Assembly (NCBI GenBank): GCA_035565975.1
Contig: DATMRT010000130.1
Span: forward strand, 27,613-91,612
Direction: 5' to 3'
DNA from: Ga0077530 sp035565975
GTDB lineage: Bacteria; Pseudomonadota; Alphaproteobacteria; Rhizobiales; Hyphomicrobiaceae
DNA length: 64,000 nucleotides
The first letter of the stretch is position 1; each line of letters opens with the position of its first letter. Below, piece after piece: positions 17,559-26,256 of the stretch. The translations under genes and the position numbers were made by a program. Below the pieces are notes generated by a model that worked only from the letters and a program-made list of their open reading frames with translations, ran no database searches and was not told the DNA's origin.

Positions 17559-17912
17559 TTAGAGCAGCGCCACCAGGAACACGCCGGCAATACAGACTGC
17601 CGCCGCAGCGGCCAGCGTCGCCATGCGCTTCTGGCCTTCCCGCCACGGCATGTTCTCGATCACGAGCACGCGGATACCGCCGAGCAGGTGGATCGCGAGC
17701 AGCAGCACGAGCCCGGTCTCGGCAAACTTGACGAGCGGCGTCTTCGTCCACTGCAGGAAGCCGTCGAGTTGGCCTTCACCCTCGATGGCGAGCCCAAGCA
17801 CGAGAAAATGCAACGGCAGGAAGGCTGCCAGGAGCACGCCCGAGACGCGATGTACCATGGCCGCCAGCCACAGTCGGTCGCCGCGGTAGCTCGTATTGTG
17901 CGGATGGCTCAT
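17559..17912 (-). CDS. SdhC-like cytochrome b556 membrane anchor
   Basis: 117 residues with three predicted transmembrane helices. HRVSG at 21-25 is the SdhC signature; His35 and His75 lie in membrane segments (LPLHFLVLG, LLLAIHLLGGIR) and are candidate heme ligands. It would form, with the next subunit, the quinone-reducing anchor of a Complex II-like enzyme. Its ATG overlaps the stop of the SdhD-like gene (ATGA). It is the last gene of the four-gene operon headed by a sulfite-oxidase-family gene; no flavoprotein subunit is present. Confidence 0.8.
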   Translation of the reverse strand: MSHPHNTSYRGDRLWLAAMVHRVSGVLLAAFLPLHFLVLGLAIEGEGQLDGFLQWTKTPLVKFAETGLVLLLAIHLLGGIRVLVIENMPWREGQKRMATLAAAAAVCIAGVFLVALL

Positions 17913-18241
17913 GGCACCACCACCGCGAAAACGGCGCGCAGGCCGAGCACGAGCAGGACAACGCCGAAGATCCACATGAGCCGGTTGAGCGCCGTCTCTC
18001 GCCAGCCGAGCCACTCGCGCGCGACGCCACGCACGCCGATCGCACCGTGGATGGACGCGGCTGCGACGAAGAGCGAATAGAACAGCCCCCAGGCGACGCT
18101 GCCCTGCGTGCGGCCGAGGATTTCCGCCGCGCTGAGCCCGCGGTTCGTCGCGTAGATGATCACGATCAGATGCACGGCAATGAGCGGCACCATGAGCACA
18201 GCGGTGAGCCGCTGCCAGACATAGAGGCGTACGGCGCTCAC
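17909..18241 (-). CDS. SdhD/FrdC-like hydrophobic membrane anchor
   Basis: 110 residues, three hydrophobic helices. QRLTAVLMVPLIAVHL (His24) and AASIHGAIGVRGVAREW (His65) resemble SdhC/SdhD heme and quinone-site helices. With the two histidines of the SdhC-like partner, two b hemes could be accommodated. It starts with GTG overlapping the stop of the iron-sulfur subunit (GTGA), implying coupled translation. Divergence from standard SdhD makes a dedicated paralogue likely. Confidence 0.75.
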   Translation of the reverse strand: MSAVRLYVWQRLTAVLMVPLIAVHLIVIIYATNRGLSAAEILGRTQGSVAWGLFYSLFVAAASIHGAIGVRGVAREWLGWRETALNRLMWIFGVVLLVLGLRAVFAVVVP

Positions 18242-18969
18242 GCAATCTCTCCGCGGATGTAAGCCTGCATGGTCCGCCGCTTGAGGCCGGCAATGGAGGC
18301 CGTGGGATTGAGGCCCTTGGGGCAGAGCTGCTCACAGGACTGATGCGAGTGGCAGTTGTGGCAGCCACCGTTGCTGGCGGCCGCGGCAAGGCGTTGCAGG
18401 TTGGCGGTGTCGCGCACGTCGTTGACGAGCGACCATGACCGGTTCAGCGCCGCAGGCCCGAAGTACTCCGGGTTCCAGCGCACGGTATCGCACGCCGCAT
18501 AGCACACGCCGCAATTGATGCATTCGATGGCCGCGTCCGCGGCCTGGCGCTCGGCACTCTCGGGGCTGATGCTCTCCAGCGGCTCGTGGCGCGTGCGCGA
18601 TGGCACGAACGTGCCTTCGGCTTTCTGCCACTTCTCGAAGAAGGGCGTCATGTCGGCGGCGAGGTCGCGGATCACCGGCAGGTTGGCGAGCGGGCCGATC
18701 TCGAGTCGGCCGTCCTCTACGACCTTCGAGACGTGCGTTCGGCACGTCCAGCGCGGGCGGCCGTTCACGGTCATGGCACAGGAGCCGCACACGCCCACCC
18801 GGCAAGCAAAACGGTACGCCAGCGTCGGATCGGCATGCCGCTGGATCCAGGTGACCACATCGAGCACGGTCTGACTGTCGCGCCGCGGCACGGCAAAGGA
18901 CTGGTACTCACCCTCCTCGCCACCGCGCCACACGCGCACGTCGATCGTGGCTTCTGCTGTCGTGCTCAT
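18238..18969 (-). CDS. SdhB/FrdB-like iron-sulfur subunit
   Basis: 243 residues. The N-terminal plant-ferredoxin-type domain holds a [2Fe-2S] cluster via Cys56, Cys61, Cys64 and Cys76 (CRVGVCGSC). The C-terminal domain has CINCGVCYAAC (150, 153, 156, 160) and CHSHQSCEQLCPKG (206, 212, 216), the full ligand set for the [4Fe-4S] and [3Fe-4S] clusters; Cys203 is extra. It passes electrons from a catalytic subunit to a quinone anchor. Its ATG overlaps the stop of the sulfite-oxidase-like gene, the only catalytic subunit in the operon. Confidence 0.88.
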   Translation of the reverse strand: MSTTAEATIDVRVWRGGEEGEYQSFAVPRRDSQTVLDVVTWIQRHADPTLAYRFACRVGVCGSCAMTVNGRPRWTCRTHVSKVVEDGRLEIGPLANLPVIRDLAADMTPFFEKWQKAEGTFVPSRTRHEPLESISPESAERQAADAAIECINCGVCYAACDTVRWNPEYFGPAALNRSWSLVNDVRDTANLQRLAAAASNGGCHNCHSHQSCEQLCPKGLNPTASIAGLKRRTMQAYIRGEIA

Positions 18970-20075
18970 GCGCGAACTGTCACTCCGATCCTGTGGACCA
19001 TATTGTTGCCGAAGCCGCTGCGATCCCAGCGCTCCTCGAGCGGCTGCGTATCACCATTCTCGTCCGTCGCCCGACAGGCGATCTCATGCTCGCCCTCGCG
19101 CGCGTCCCATCGAGCCTGCCAGTGCCGCCAGGCATAGCGGCCGTCGACCGGTCCAAGCTTGGCTTCCTGCCAGTGCCCGTCGACGCCGAACTCGACCCGC
19201 GTCACCGGCACGCCATTGCCGCCCCACGCGCGTCCCTCGACGACGACCGGCCCCGGCGGCACGAGTCGATGGCGCGTATACCAGTCCGGGATGCCGGGCG
19301 GCACCATCAACGACTTGACCCGGATATGCGTCACCGGCACGCCTGGATCGTCGGCGCTCTCCTTATAGACATAGCTGCCGACCTGCTGGTGGCCCTCGAA
19401 GGGCGCATCCAGAACCTCGATGCGGTCGAGCCATTTGACGCTCGCCATGCCGTACCAGCCGGGCACGATGAGGCGCAACGGGAACCCGTGCTGCGGGAGC
19501 AGGGGGGCGCCGTTCATGGCCCATACGAGCAGCACGTCCTCGTTGAGCGCAAGCTGCGGGGCGAGCGAGCGGCCATACTCGTGGAAGACCTTGTCGAAGC
19601 CGCGGTCGATGCCGAGAAAGGCGATGTCCATGGCATCCGGCAGCAGACCAGCGCGCTCGAGCACATGGCGCAGGGGCGTGCCCGTCCATTCCGAGGTGCC
19701 GACCGCCTCGTACATCCAGGGCATGCTCTGGCGGCGCAGGCCGATATTCGCCCGGCCATTACCTGCACACTCGAGCGTCACGCGCAGCGTCTTCGCCGGC
19801 AGGGCCTGGATCTCGGCCAAGGTGATCTTCAAGGGCGTGCGGACCTTGCCGGTGACGCTCAAGGTCCAGTCAGCAGCCGACGCGACATAGGGCACGTCGA
19901 AATGATTGAGGAGATAATGGAGCCCCGTCGGCGTTACGTCATAGCGCAGCGCTTCGAGCAGAATGCCGGAATTGCGATTGGCGAGGCGCACTTCCTCGCG
20001 GACGAAATCGCCCTCGATATTGGGCCGGCCCCTTTCGATGTCGAAGGGGGATACCCGCGGTTCGGGATTGGTCAT
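18966..20075 (-). CDS. sulfite-oxidase-family molybdopterin protein, likely catalytic subunit of an SdhBCD-linked complex
   Basis: 369 residues. The molybdopterin domain (about 20-260) has LECAGNGR with Cys103 in the position of the Mo-binding Cys, WTGTPLRHVLERAG, and GFPLRLIVPGWYGMASVKWL. A C-terminal Mo-cofactor dimerisation domain (about 265-369) follows. Family members oxidise sulfite to sulfate. No Sec or Tat signal is visible at MTNPEPRVSPFD, unlike periplasmic bacterial enzymes, so it probably stays in the cytoplasm. AAGGA precedes the ATG at 20075. It overlaps the SdhB-like gene by 4 nt; the usual SdhA flavoprotein is absent. Substrate could be another oxyanion or thioether. Confidence 0.85.
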   Translation of the reverse strand: MTNPEPRVSPFDIERGRPNIEGDFVREEVRLANRNSGILLEALRYDVTPTGLHYLLNHFDVPYVASAADWTLSVTGKVRTPLKITLAEIQALPAKTLRVTLECAGNGRANIGLRRQSMPWMYEAVGTSEWTGTPLRHVLERAGLLPDAMDIAFLGIDRGFDKVFHEYGRSLAPQLALNEDVLLVWAMNGAPLLPQHGFPLRLIVPGWYGMASVKWLDRIEVLDAPFEGHQQVGSYVYKESADDPGVPVTHIRVKSLMVPPGIPDWYTRHRLVPPGPVVVEGRAWGGNGVPVTRVEFGVDGHWQEAKLGPVDGRYAWRHWQARWDAREGEHEIACRATDENGDTQPLEERWDRSGFGNNMVHRIGVTVRA

Positions 20076-20222
20076 CTGGAGTCCTTCTCGCGCGGACCCT
20101 AGCAAATAGCCTTGGGCCGTCAATCGCTGCGCGCGCATGGCTCGCCTCCACACTCATTTGCTCATGCGCTCCGGCACGGGGCGGCGCTATCATCCCGCCC
20201 CGCTTCGCAAAGGGGTACCTCC

Positions 20223-20648
20223 ATGCAGAATGCATTTCGCGCCATCGCCGAGCAGACCGCGCACGCCGTCGGCACCTACTGGGCCTTCCTGGCCGCCCTC
20301 CTCACGGTCATCGTGTGGGGCGTGACCGGGCCCTATTTCGCCTACTCCGACACGTGGCAACTGGTGATCAACACCGGCACGACGATCGTTACCTTTCTGA
20401 TGGTGTTCCTCATTCAGAACACGCAGAACCGGGAAACCCGCGTGGTCACCCTGAAGCTCGACGAGCTGATCCGGGCCATGGAGGGGGCCCGCACGAGCTT
20501 CGTCGACCTGGATCAGATGACCGATGAGGAGCTCGAGATCGTCCAGAAGGAGTTCTATCGGCTGCGCGAAAGATACGCCCCGCTGGTTGACGACGACATT
20601 CTCCATGTGGAGCGCGCCCTCGCCAGGCGCCGGGGCGAAGGCGAGTAG
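20223..20648 (+). CDS. low-affinity iron permease family membrane protein
   Basis: 141 residues. Two transmembrane helices (about 18-38 and 48-70) are followed by FLIQNTQNRETRVVTLKLDELI, the hallmark of the family named after yeast Fet4-like low-affinity iron permease, then an acidic helical tail. Iron transport by bacterial members has not been shown to my knowledge, so the name marks homology only. Divergent from the sulfite-oxidase operon with 147 nt between. Confidence 0.75.
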   Translation: MQNAFRAIAEQTAHAVGTYWAFLAALLTVIVWGVTGPYFAYSDTWQLVINTGTTIVTFLMVFLIQNTQNRETRVVTLKLDELIRAMEGARTSFVDLDQMTDEELEIVQKEFYRLRERYAPLVDDDILHVERALARRRGEGE

Positions 20649-20723
20649 GGCGCAGCCGCCGATCGGCCCCAGGGCTGGAACATCCGACGTATGAGCATTG
20701 CCTCGACGCCTGGCACAGCCGAC

Positions 20724-20752
20724 TTGCCCCGCTGCCTCACATTATGTATAGA
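20724..20752 (+). promoter_or_regulatory. candidate rpmE promoter
   Basis: TTGCCC (20724-20729), a 17-nt spacer, then TATAGA (20747-20752), close to the alphaproteobacterial housekeeping promoter. It would give a leader of roughly 85 nt before the rpmE ATG, long enough for ribosomal-protein autoregulation. Confidence 0.5.
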
Positions 20753-20844
20753 GCGCGCAACTCATACACCCGCGACCGCCCTGCAGCCCTGCGGCTCGCC
20801 GCGCCGACATCCGGGCCGTCGCAACCCGCTCCGAGAGACCCATC

Positions 20845-21069
20845 ATGAAGAACACCGAGGACTTCCACCCCGACTACCACATGATCACCGTGGCGCTGCC
20901 CAATGGCACCACGTATCAGACCTACTCGACCTACGGGAAGGAAGGGGACACGCTGACGCTCGACATCGACCCGAGCACGCACCCCGCCTGGACCGGCGGC
21001 AACCAGCAGCTCATGGACCGCGGCGGTCGCGTCTCGCGCTTCAAGAAGAAGTTCGAAGGCCTCTTCTGA
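20845..21069 (+). CDS. rpmE: 50S ribosomal protein L31
   Basis: 74 residues, matching alphaproteobacterial L31: HPDYHMITVALPNGTTYQTY, STYGKEGDTLTLDIDPSTH, HPAWTGGNQ and GRVSRFKKKFEG. L31 bridges the ribosomal subunits. This copy lacks the CxxC pairs of the zinc-binding type, so it is a C-minus form. A promoter with a long leader and a strong terminator frame it as a single-gene unit. Confidence 0.95.
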   Translation: MKNTEDFHPDYHMITVALPNGTTYQTYSTYGKEGDTLTLDIDPSTHPAWTGGNQQLMDRGGRVSRFKKKFEGLF

Positions 21070-21116
21070 GATTTTGTGCGCTGCAGCGCGCGTCTCCTCA
21101 GATATTCCGAGTCATG

Positions 21117-21150
21117 ACGGCCCCGCCTCAAGGTTAGGTGGGGCCGTTTT
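21117..21150 (+). terminator. rpmE terminator
   Basis: A 12-bp stem (arms 21117-21128 and 21136-21147), a 7-nt loop and a TTTT tail, 48 nt after the rpmE stop. Confidence 0.85.
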
Positions 21151-21373
21151 GCATGGCGCGTAAATCATTCCCATCAGCAATGCGTGATGCCGTGTGGCCA
21201 ACATTGTTGGCAGCGGCTATAGAGAGTCTAAGTTGCAGGCCCCGCCGCGAACGGGGTCGCTCTCAGGGGCTGGGGCGATAATCCTTGTGATGGGGCCGGG
21301 GCGCGCAAGCGGTCCTCGGTATCGTTCGGCAAGGATAGCTCCCGGCACAGGAACGAGCCAGGGAAGCAGGCGA

Positions 21374-23266
21374 ATGCAGGCGAGTGAGATCGCGGCCCGA
21401 GCGCGCAAGCGAGGTCGTACGCCCCCAACAGACATCCGAGACCCGCAATACTTCCACAAAGTCGTCGATTGCCAGTGGGCTTGCCCGACGCATACCCCCG
21501 TCCCCGAATACATCCGCTTGATTGCCCAAGGCCGCTATTCAGCGGCCTATATGCTGAATTGGGAGTCGAACGTCTTTCCGGGCATCCTTGGCCGCGTGTG
21601 CGACCGCCCCTGTGAGCCTGCCTGCCGGCGCGGTCGCATTCAGGTGGGCGACGAAGGCAACGCCAAGGACCCCTCGAAGAAGAACGCCGAGCCTGTCGCG
21701 ATCTGCCGCCTGAAGCGCGTCGCCGCCGACTACAAGGGCGAGATCGACGACCTACTTCCCCAGATCCCGACCGAGAAGAACGGCAAGCGCGTCGCCCTCA
21801 TCGGCGCCGGCCCCGCTTCGCTCGCGGTCGCTCGTGATCTCATGCCGCTCGGCTATGACATCACGCTTTTCGAGCGCGATCCCGTACCGGGCGGGCTCAT
21901 GCGCACGAACATTCCTTCATTCCGCCTGCCCGCCAGCGTGCTCGACGAGGAAGTGGGCCGCATTCTCGACTTCGGCGTCGAGGCGCGCTTCGGCGCCGAG
22001 ATCAAAAGTCTCAAGAAGCTGCTCGGCGAGGGCTACGACGCGATCTTCGTCGGCACGGGCGCGCCCAAGGGCAAGGATCTCGAGCTCCCCGGCCGGAAAG
22101 ACGCTGCCGCGAACATCCACATCGGCATCGACTGGCTGACATCGGTCGCCTTCGGCCATGTCGAGAAGATCGGCCGCCGCGTCGTGGTGATCGGCGGCGG
22201 TAACACGGCCATGGACTGCTGCCGCACGGCGCTGCGTCTCGGCGCCGAAGCCGTGACGGTCACGGTGCGCTCACCCCGCAAGGTCATGAAGGCCTCGGAT
22301 TGGGAGATCAAGGACGCCCTGCACGAGGGCATCCCGATCCTCGACAATCACGCGCCGAAATCCTTCGTGATCAAGGACGGCAAGCTCGCCGGCGTGACCT
22401 TCGAGAAGATGGTCGAGAAAGGCGTCGATGCGAAGGGCCGCCCCAAGCTCGAAGCCTCGGGCGAGCTCGTCACCATCGAGTGCGATGACGTGCTGATGGC
22501 CATCGGCCAGGAGAATGCCTTTCCCTGGATCGAGCGAGACATCGGCATGACCTTCAACGAGTGGGGGCAGCCCGCTGTCGACCGCCGGACGTTCATGAGC
22601 TCGATCCCCGGCGTGTTCTTCGGTGGCGATGCGGCCTGGGGGCCCGAGAACATCATCTGGGCCGTCTCACACGGGCATCAGGCGGCGATCTCGATCGATG
22701 CCTACTGCCACGGCAGGAGCCTTGTCGACCGGCCGAAGCCCGGCCACACGCTCGTCAGTCAGAAGATGGGCATCCACGAGTGGTCGTACTCGAACAACTA
22801 CGACCCGCAGAACCGCCAGGCCGTGCCGCACGCCGCACTCAACGTTTCGCTCAAGAACCTGAAGCTCGAGGTCGAGCTCGGCTTCGACGACAAGATCGCC
22901 GCCCGCGAGGTCGAGCGTTGCCTCAACTGCGATGTGCAGACCGTCTTCACCGACACGCTGTGCATCGAGTGCGATGCCTGCATGGACATCTGCCCCGTCG
23001 ACTGCATCAACTTCACCGAGAACGACGACGAGGCTGATCTGCGCTCGGAGCTGCGTGTGCCGGCGCTCAACAAGACGCAGGCCATCTACGTATCAGCGCC
23101 GCTGAAGACCGGCCGCATCATGGCCAAGGACGAGGATGTCTGCCTGCACTGTGGCCTCTGTGCGGAACGCTGTCCGACCGGCGCCTGGGACATGCAGAAA
23201 TTTGCGTATGCAGAGGCACAGGCCAGCTCGGCCTGTCTCGCCCATCACAATGCCTATTTGGGATAA
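21374..23266 (+). CDS. korC: NAD(P)-binding FAD/iron-sulfur subunit of 2-oxoacid oxidoreductase (KorC-like)
   Basis: 630 residues, about 68 kDa. The N-terminal GltD-type domain has paired Cys motifs (CQWACPTHTPVPEYI; CDRPCEPACRRG) for iron-sulfur clusters, an FAD motif GAGPASLAVARDL (about 143) and an NAD(P) motif GGGNTAMDC. A C-terminal two-cluster ferredoxin domain has CIECDACMDICPVDC (about 530) and CLHCGLCAERCP (about 590). Domain order and size fit KorC of Azoarcus/Thauera 2-oxoglutarate:NADP+ oxidoreductase. The ATG at 21374 is chosen because the in-frame upstream part has no similarity. korA and korB follow. Confidence 0.8.
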   Translation: MQASEIAARARKRGRTPPTDIRDPQYFHKVVDCQWACPTHTPVPEYIRLIAQGRYSAAYMLNWESNVFPGILGRVCDRPCEPACRRGRIQVGDEGNAKDPSKKNAEPVAICRLKRVAADYKGEIDDLLPQIPTEKNGKRVALIGAGPASLAVARDLMPLGYDITLFERDPVPGGLMRTNIPSFRLPASVLDEEVGRILDFGVEARFGAEIKSLKKLLGEGYDAIFVGTGAPKGKDLELPGRKDAAANIHIGIDWLTSVAFGHVEKIGRRVVVIGGGNTAMDCCRTALRLGAEAVTVTVRSPRKVMKASDWEIKDALHEGIPILDNHAPKSFVIKDGKLAGVTFEKMVEKGVDAKGRPKLEASGELVTIECDDVLMAIGQENAFPWIERDIGMTFNEWGQPAVDRRTFMSSIPGVFFGGDAAWGPENIIWAVSHGHQAAISIDAYCHGRSLVDRPKPGHTLVSQKMGIHEWSYSNNYDPQNRQAVPHAALNVSLKNLKLEVELGFDDKIAAREVERCLNCDVQTVFTDTLCIECDACMDICPVDCINFTENDDEADLRSELRVPALNKTQAIYVSAPLKTGRIMAKDEDVCLHCGLCAERCPTGAWDMQKFAYAEAQASSACLAHHNAYLG

Positions 23267-23358
23267 TGCACTGAACGCCACGCTAAGTCGGGATCGCCCG
23301 GACAGTATGAATCAATGTGCGACGGGCACCCTGCTGGAATGAGGATCTGAGACACGCC

Positions 23359-25182
23359 ATGAGCGGAATCAACGATTTCGTCATCAAGTTCGCCACCGTC
23401 AACGGATCGGGTTCGGCGTCCGCCAACACGATGGTCGCGAAGACGCTTTTCCGGATGGGCATCCCGGTCAGCCCGAAAAACATATTTCCATCGAATATTC
23501 AGGGCCTGCCGACGTGGTACGAGGTCCGCGTCTCCGAGGCCGGCTACACGGCGCGGCGCGACGGCATTGACTTCATGGTCGCCATGAACCCGCAGACCTA
23601 CGCCGAGGATCTGGCCGAGGTCGTGCCCGGCGGCTGGCTGCTCTATGACAGCTCCATGCCGCGCATCTGGCCGCGCGACGACATCACGCTGCTGCCGATC
23701 CCCATCGCGCAGATCTGCGCCAAGCAGTGGACGGACGCGCGCCAGCGCCAGCTCTTCAAGAACATGGTCTATGTCGGCGCGCTCGTCGAGCTGCTGTCCA
23801 TGGACATGGAGGCCCTCAAGGGCGTGATCTCGGATCAGCTCAAGGGCAAAGAGAAGCTCATGACGGCCAACCTGCAGGCCGTGCAGCTCGGCCGTGACTA
23901 TGCGCGTGAGCACTTCTCTTGCCCGCTGCCGATCCATGCCCGCACCGCCGAAACTGCCAAGGGCAAGATCATGGTGACGGGCAACGACGCCGGCGGTCTT
24001 GCGGCCGTCTACGGCGGCGCGACCGTCTGCGCGTGGTACCCGATCACGCCGTCGACCTCGCTCGCCGAGGCCTTCGAAAAATACGCACGTCGCCTGCGCG
24101 TCACCAAGGAAGGCAAGCGCCTTTACGGCATCGTGCAGGCCGAGGACGAGCTTGCGGCCATCGGCGTCGCGATCGGCGGCGGCTGGAACGGCGCGCGCTC
24201 GTTCACTGCGACCTCGGGCCCCGGCATCTCGCTCATGAGCGAGTTCCTCGGCCTCGCCTACTTCGCCGAGGTGCCGGTCGTGCTCTTCAATATCCAGCGC
24301 GGTGGACCGTCGACGGGCATGCCGACGCGAACCGGCCAACCCGACATCATCTCGTGCGCCTACGCGAGCCACGGCGACACCAAGCACGTGTTGCTGTTCC
24401 CCTCGAACCCCACAGAAGTCTTCTCGATGGGTACCGAGGCCTTCGATCTCGCCGAGCTGCTGCAGACGCCGATCATGGTCATGTCCGATCTCGACATCGG
24501 CATGAACGACTGGATGACGGATCCTTTCACGTGGGATGACTCGCGCGAGCAAAGCCGCGGCAAGGTGCTTTCCGCCGAACAGCTCGAAGCCTTCAAGACG
24601 GTCAAGGGCAAGCCCTGGGGCCGCTATCTCGACGTCGACGGCGACGCGATCCCCTATCGCACGCTGCCGGGTACGCATCCCTCCATGGGCTCGTTCTTCA
24701 CGCGCGGTACGAGCCACGACGAATATGCCCGCTATACCGAGGACGGGCGCATCCACGCCCGGATCATCGATCGCATCCGGCGCAAGTTCGATACCGCCGC
24801 AACGGTCGTGCCGAAACCCGAGATCGACATGCGCGACAGGAACGGCAAGACGGGCATCATCTACTTCGGCGCGACACGTCCTGCCGTGCTCGAAGGTCTC
24901 GACGAATTGGAGCGTGCCGGCGTCCGCCTCAATGCCATGCGGCTCAAAGCCTTCCCCTTCAACGAGGATGTGAAGGCCTTCTGCGCGGCGCACGACCAGA
25001 TCTTCGTGCTCGAACAGAACCGCGATGCACAGATGCGCTCGCTGCTCATCACCGAGGCCGACATTCCCGCCACCAAGCTTATCCCGGCGTTGAGCTATGA
25101 CGGGATGCCGACCACGGCCGCCTTCGTGCGCAAGGCCGTGCTCGCGCATCTCCATCCTGAAAAAGCTGCGGCCGCCGAATAG
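23359..25182 (+). CDS. korA: 2-oxoacid:acceptor oxidoreductase, fused gamma/alpha subunit (KorA-like)
   Basis: 607 residues. The N-terminal gamma domain (about 1-190, INDFVIKFATVNGSGSAS) binds part of CoA. The alpha domain (from about 195) begins GNDAGGLAAVYGGAT with AWYPITPSTSLAEAF, followed by QAEDELAAIGVAIG and TSGPGISLM, typical of 2-oxoacid:ferredoxin oxidoreductases. With KorB it decarboxylates a 2-oxo acid with CoA and passes electrons to ferredoxin or, via KorC, to NADP. The start at 23359 follows korC by 92 nt. Substrate is probably 2-oxoglutarate, by analogy of the three-gene set. Confidence 0.85.
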   Translation: MSGINDFVIKFATVNGSGSASANTMVAKTLFRMGIPVSPKNIFPSNIQGLPTWYEVRVSEAGYTARRDGIDFMVAMNPQTYAEDLAEVVPGGWLLYDSSMPRIWPRDDITLLPIPIAQICAKQWTDARQRQLFKNMVYVGALVELLSMDMEALKGVISDQLKGKEKLMTANLQAVQLGRDYAREHFSCPLPIHARTAETAKGKIMVTGNDAGGLAAVYGGATVCAWYPITPSTSLAEAFEKYARRLRVTKEGKRLYGIVQAEDELAAIGVAIGGGWNGARSFTATSGPGISLMSEFLGLAYFAEVPVVLFNIQRGGPSTGMPTRTGQPDIISCAYASHGDTKHVLLFPSNPTEVFSMGTEAFDLAELLQTPIMVMSDLDIGMNDWMTDPFTWDDSREQSRGKVLSAEQLEAFKTVKGKPWGRYLDVDGDAIPYRTLPGTHPSMGSFFTRGTSHDEYARYTEDGRIHARIIDRIRRKFDTAATVVPKPEIDMRDRNGKTGIIYFGATRPAVLEGLDELERAGVRLNAMRLKAFPFNEDVKAFCAAHDQIFVLEQNRDAQMRSLLITEADIPATKLIPALSYDGMPTTAAFVRKAVLAHLHPEKAAAAE

Positions 25183-25197
25183 CAGGATCGAACAGCC

Positions 25198-26256
25198 ATG
25201 AGCTATATCGCCAAACCTTCCGCCCATCATCCCGCGCTCCCGCGCAACGCGCTCGGCCTCACGCGGCGCGACTATGAAGGCTCGATGTCGACGCTGTGCG
25301 CCGGCTGCGGGCACGACTCGATCACGGCCGCGATCATCGAAGCCTGCTACGAGATGGACCTGCCGGCGCATCGGATCGCCAAGATCTCCGGCATTGGTTG
25401 CTCATCGAAGGCGCCGACCTACTTCCTCTCACGCAGCCACGGCTTCAACTCGGTGCACGGGCGCATGCCGTCGGTGACGACCGGCGCCAACATGGCCAAC
25501 CGCGATCTCGTCTACATCGGCGTGTCGGGCGATGGCGACACCGCCTCGATCGGCCTCGGCCAGTTCTGTCATGCGGTGCGGCGCAAGCTGAACATGACCT
25601 ACATCGTCATGAATAACGGCTGCTACGGCCTCACCAAGGGCCAGTTCTCGGCGACGAACGACAAGAATTCGCCCTCGAAGAAGGGCGAGGCCAATCCCTT
25701 CGACGCGATCGACCTCTGTCAGATGGCCATTCAGCTCGGTGCGGGCTTCGTCGCGCGCTCGTTCTCCGGCGACAAGCGCCAGCTCCTGCCGCTCATCCAG
25801 GCGGCGATCAGCTACAAGGGCTTTGCCTTCATCGACGTCATCAGCCCGTGCGTGACCTTCAACAATCATCCCGCATCGACCAAGAGCTACGAGTACGTGC
25901 GAATGCACAATATGGCCTCCGAGAACAAGCTCGACTATGTCGAGCCTAAGGAGGAGATCACCGCGGAGTACGACGAAGGCACGTCGACAGCCGTGGAATT
26001 GCACGACGGCTCGCACCTCATGCTCTACAAGATCGGCGAAGGCCATGACCCGCGCGACGCTGACATGGCTATCCATACGATCCGCACGAACGCCGCCAAG
26101 GGCACGATCGTGACGGGCCTGCTCTACGTCAACGAGGCCCAGCAGGACCTGCACGATGTCCTCGGCACGGACGAGCGGCCCCTCAACGGCATCGCCATGA
26201 GCGAGCTGTGTCCCGGCTCGAAGGCGCTAGAAGCCATCAACGCGCGGCTGCGCTAA
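25198..26256 (+). CDS. korB: 2-oxoacid:acceptor oxidoreductase beta subunit, TPP and [4Fe-4S] (KorB-like)
   Basis: 352 residues. CAGCGHDSITAAI, GIGCSSK and SPCVTFNNHPA supply the four Cys of the proximal [4Fe-4S] cluster; GDGDTASIGLGQF with NNGCYGLTKGQFSAT is the thiamine diphosphate/Mg site. The polypeptide is longer than many KorB proteins (about 290), like the 38-kDa beta subunit of the Azoarcus enzyme. It is 15 nt from korA with an AGGA Shine-Dalgarno, so one operon. It performs decarboxylation and electron transfer in the cytoplasm. Confidence 0.88.
   Translation: MSYIAKPSAHHPALPRNALGLTRRDYEGSMSTLCAGCGHDSITAAIIEACYEMDLPAHRIAKISGIGCSSKAPTYFLSRSHGFNSVHGRMPSVTTGANMANRDLVYIGVSGDGDTASIGLGQFCHAVRRKLNMTYIVMNNGCYGLTKGQFSATNDKNSPSKKGEANPFDAIDLCQMAIQLGAGFVARSFSGDKRQLLPLIQAAISYKGFAFIDVISPCVTFNNHPASTKSYEYVRMHNMASENKLDYVEPKEEITAEYDEGTSTAVELHDGSHLMLYKIGEGHDPRDADMAIHTIRTNAAKGTIVTGLLYVNEAQQDLHDVLGTDERPLNGIAMSELCPGSKALEAINARLR

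Noticed and set aside
17559..18969. Ordinary succinate dehydrogenase locus
   Set aside because: No SdhA flavoprotein; the gene upstream and co-translated is a molybdopterin enzyme.
23254..25371. 705-codon frame opposite korA
   Set aside because: Long only because of codon bias of korA on the other strand; no family similarity.
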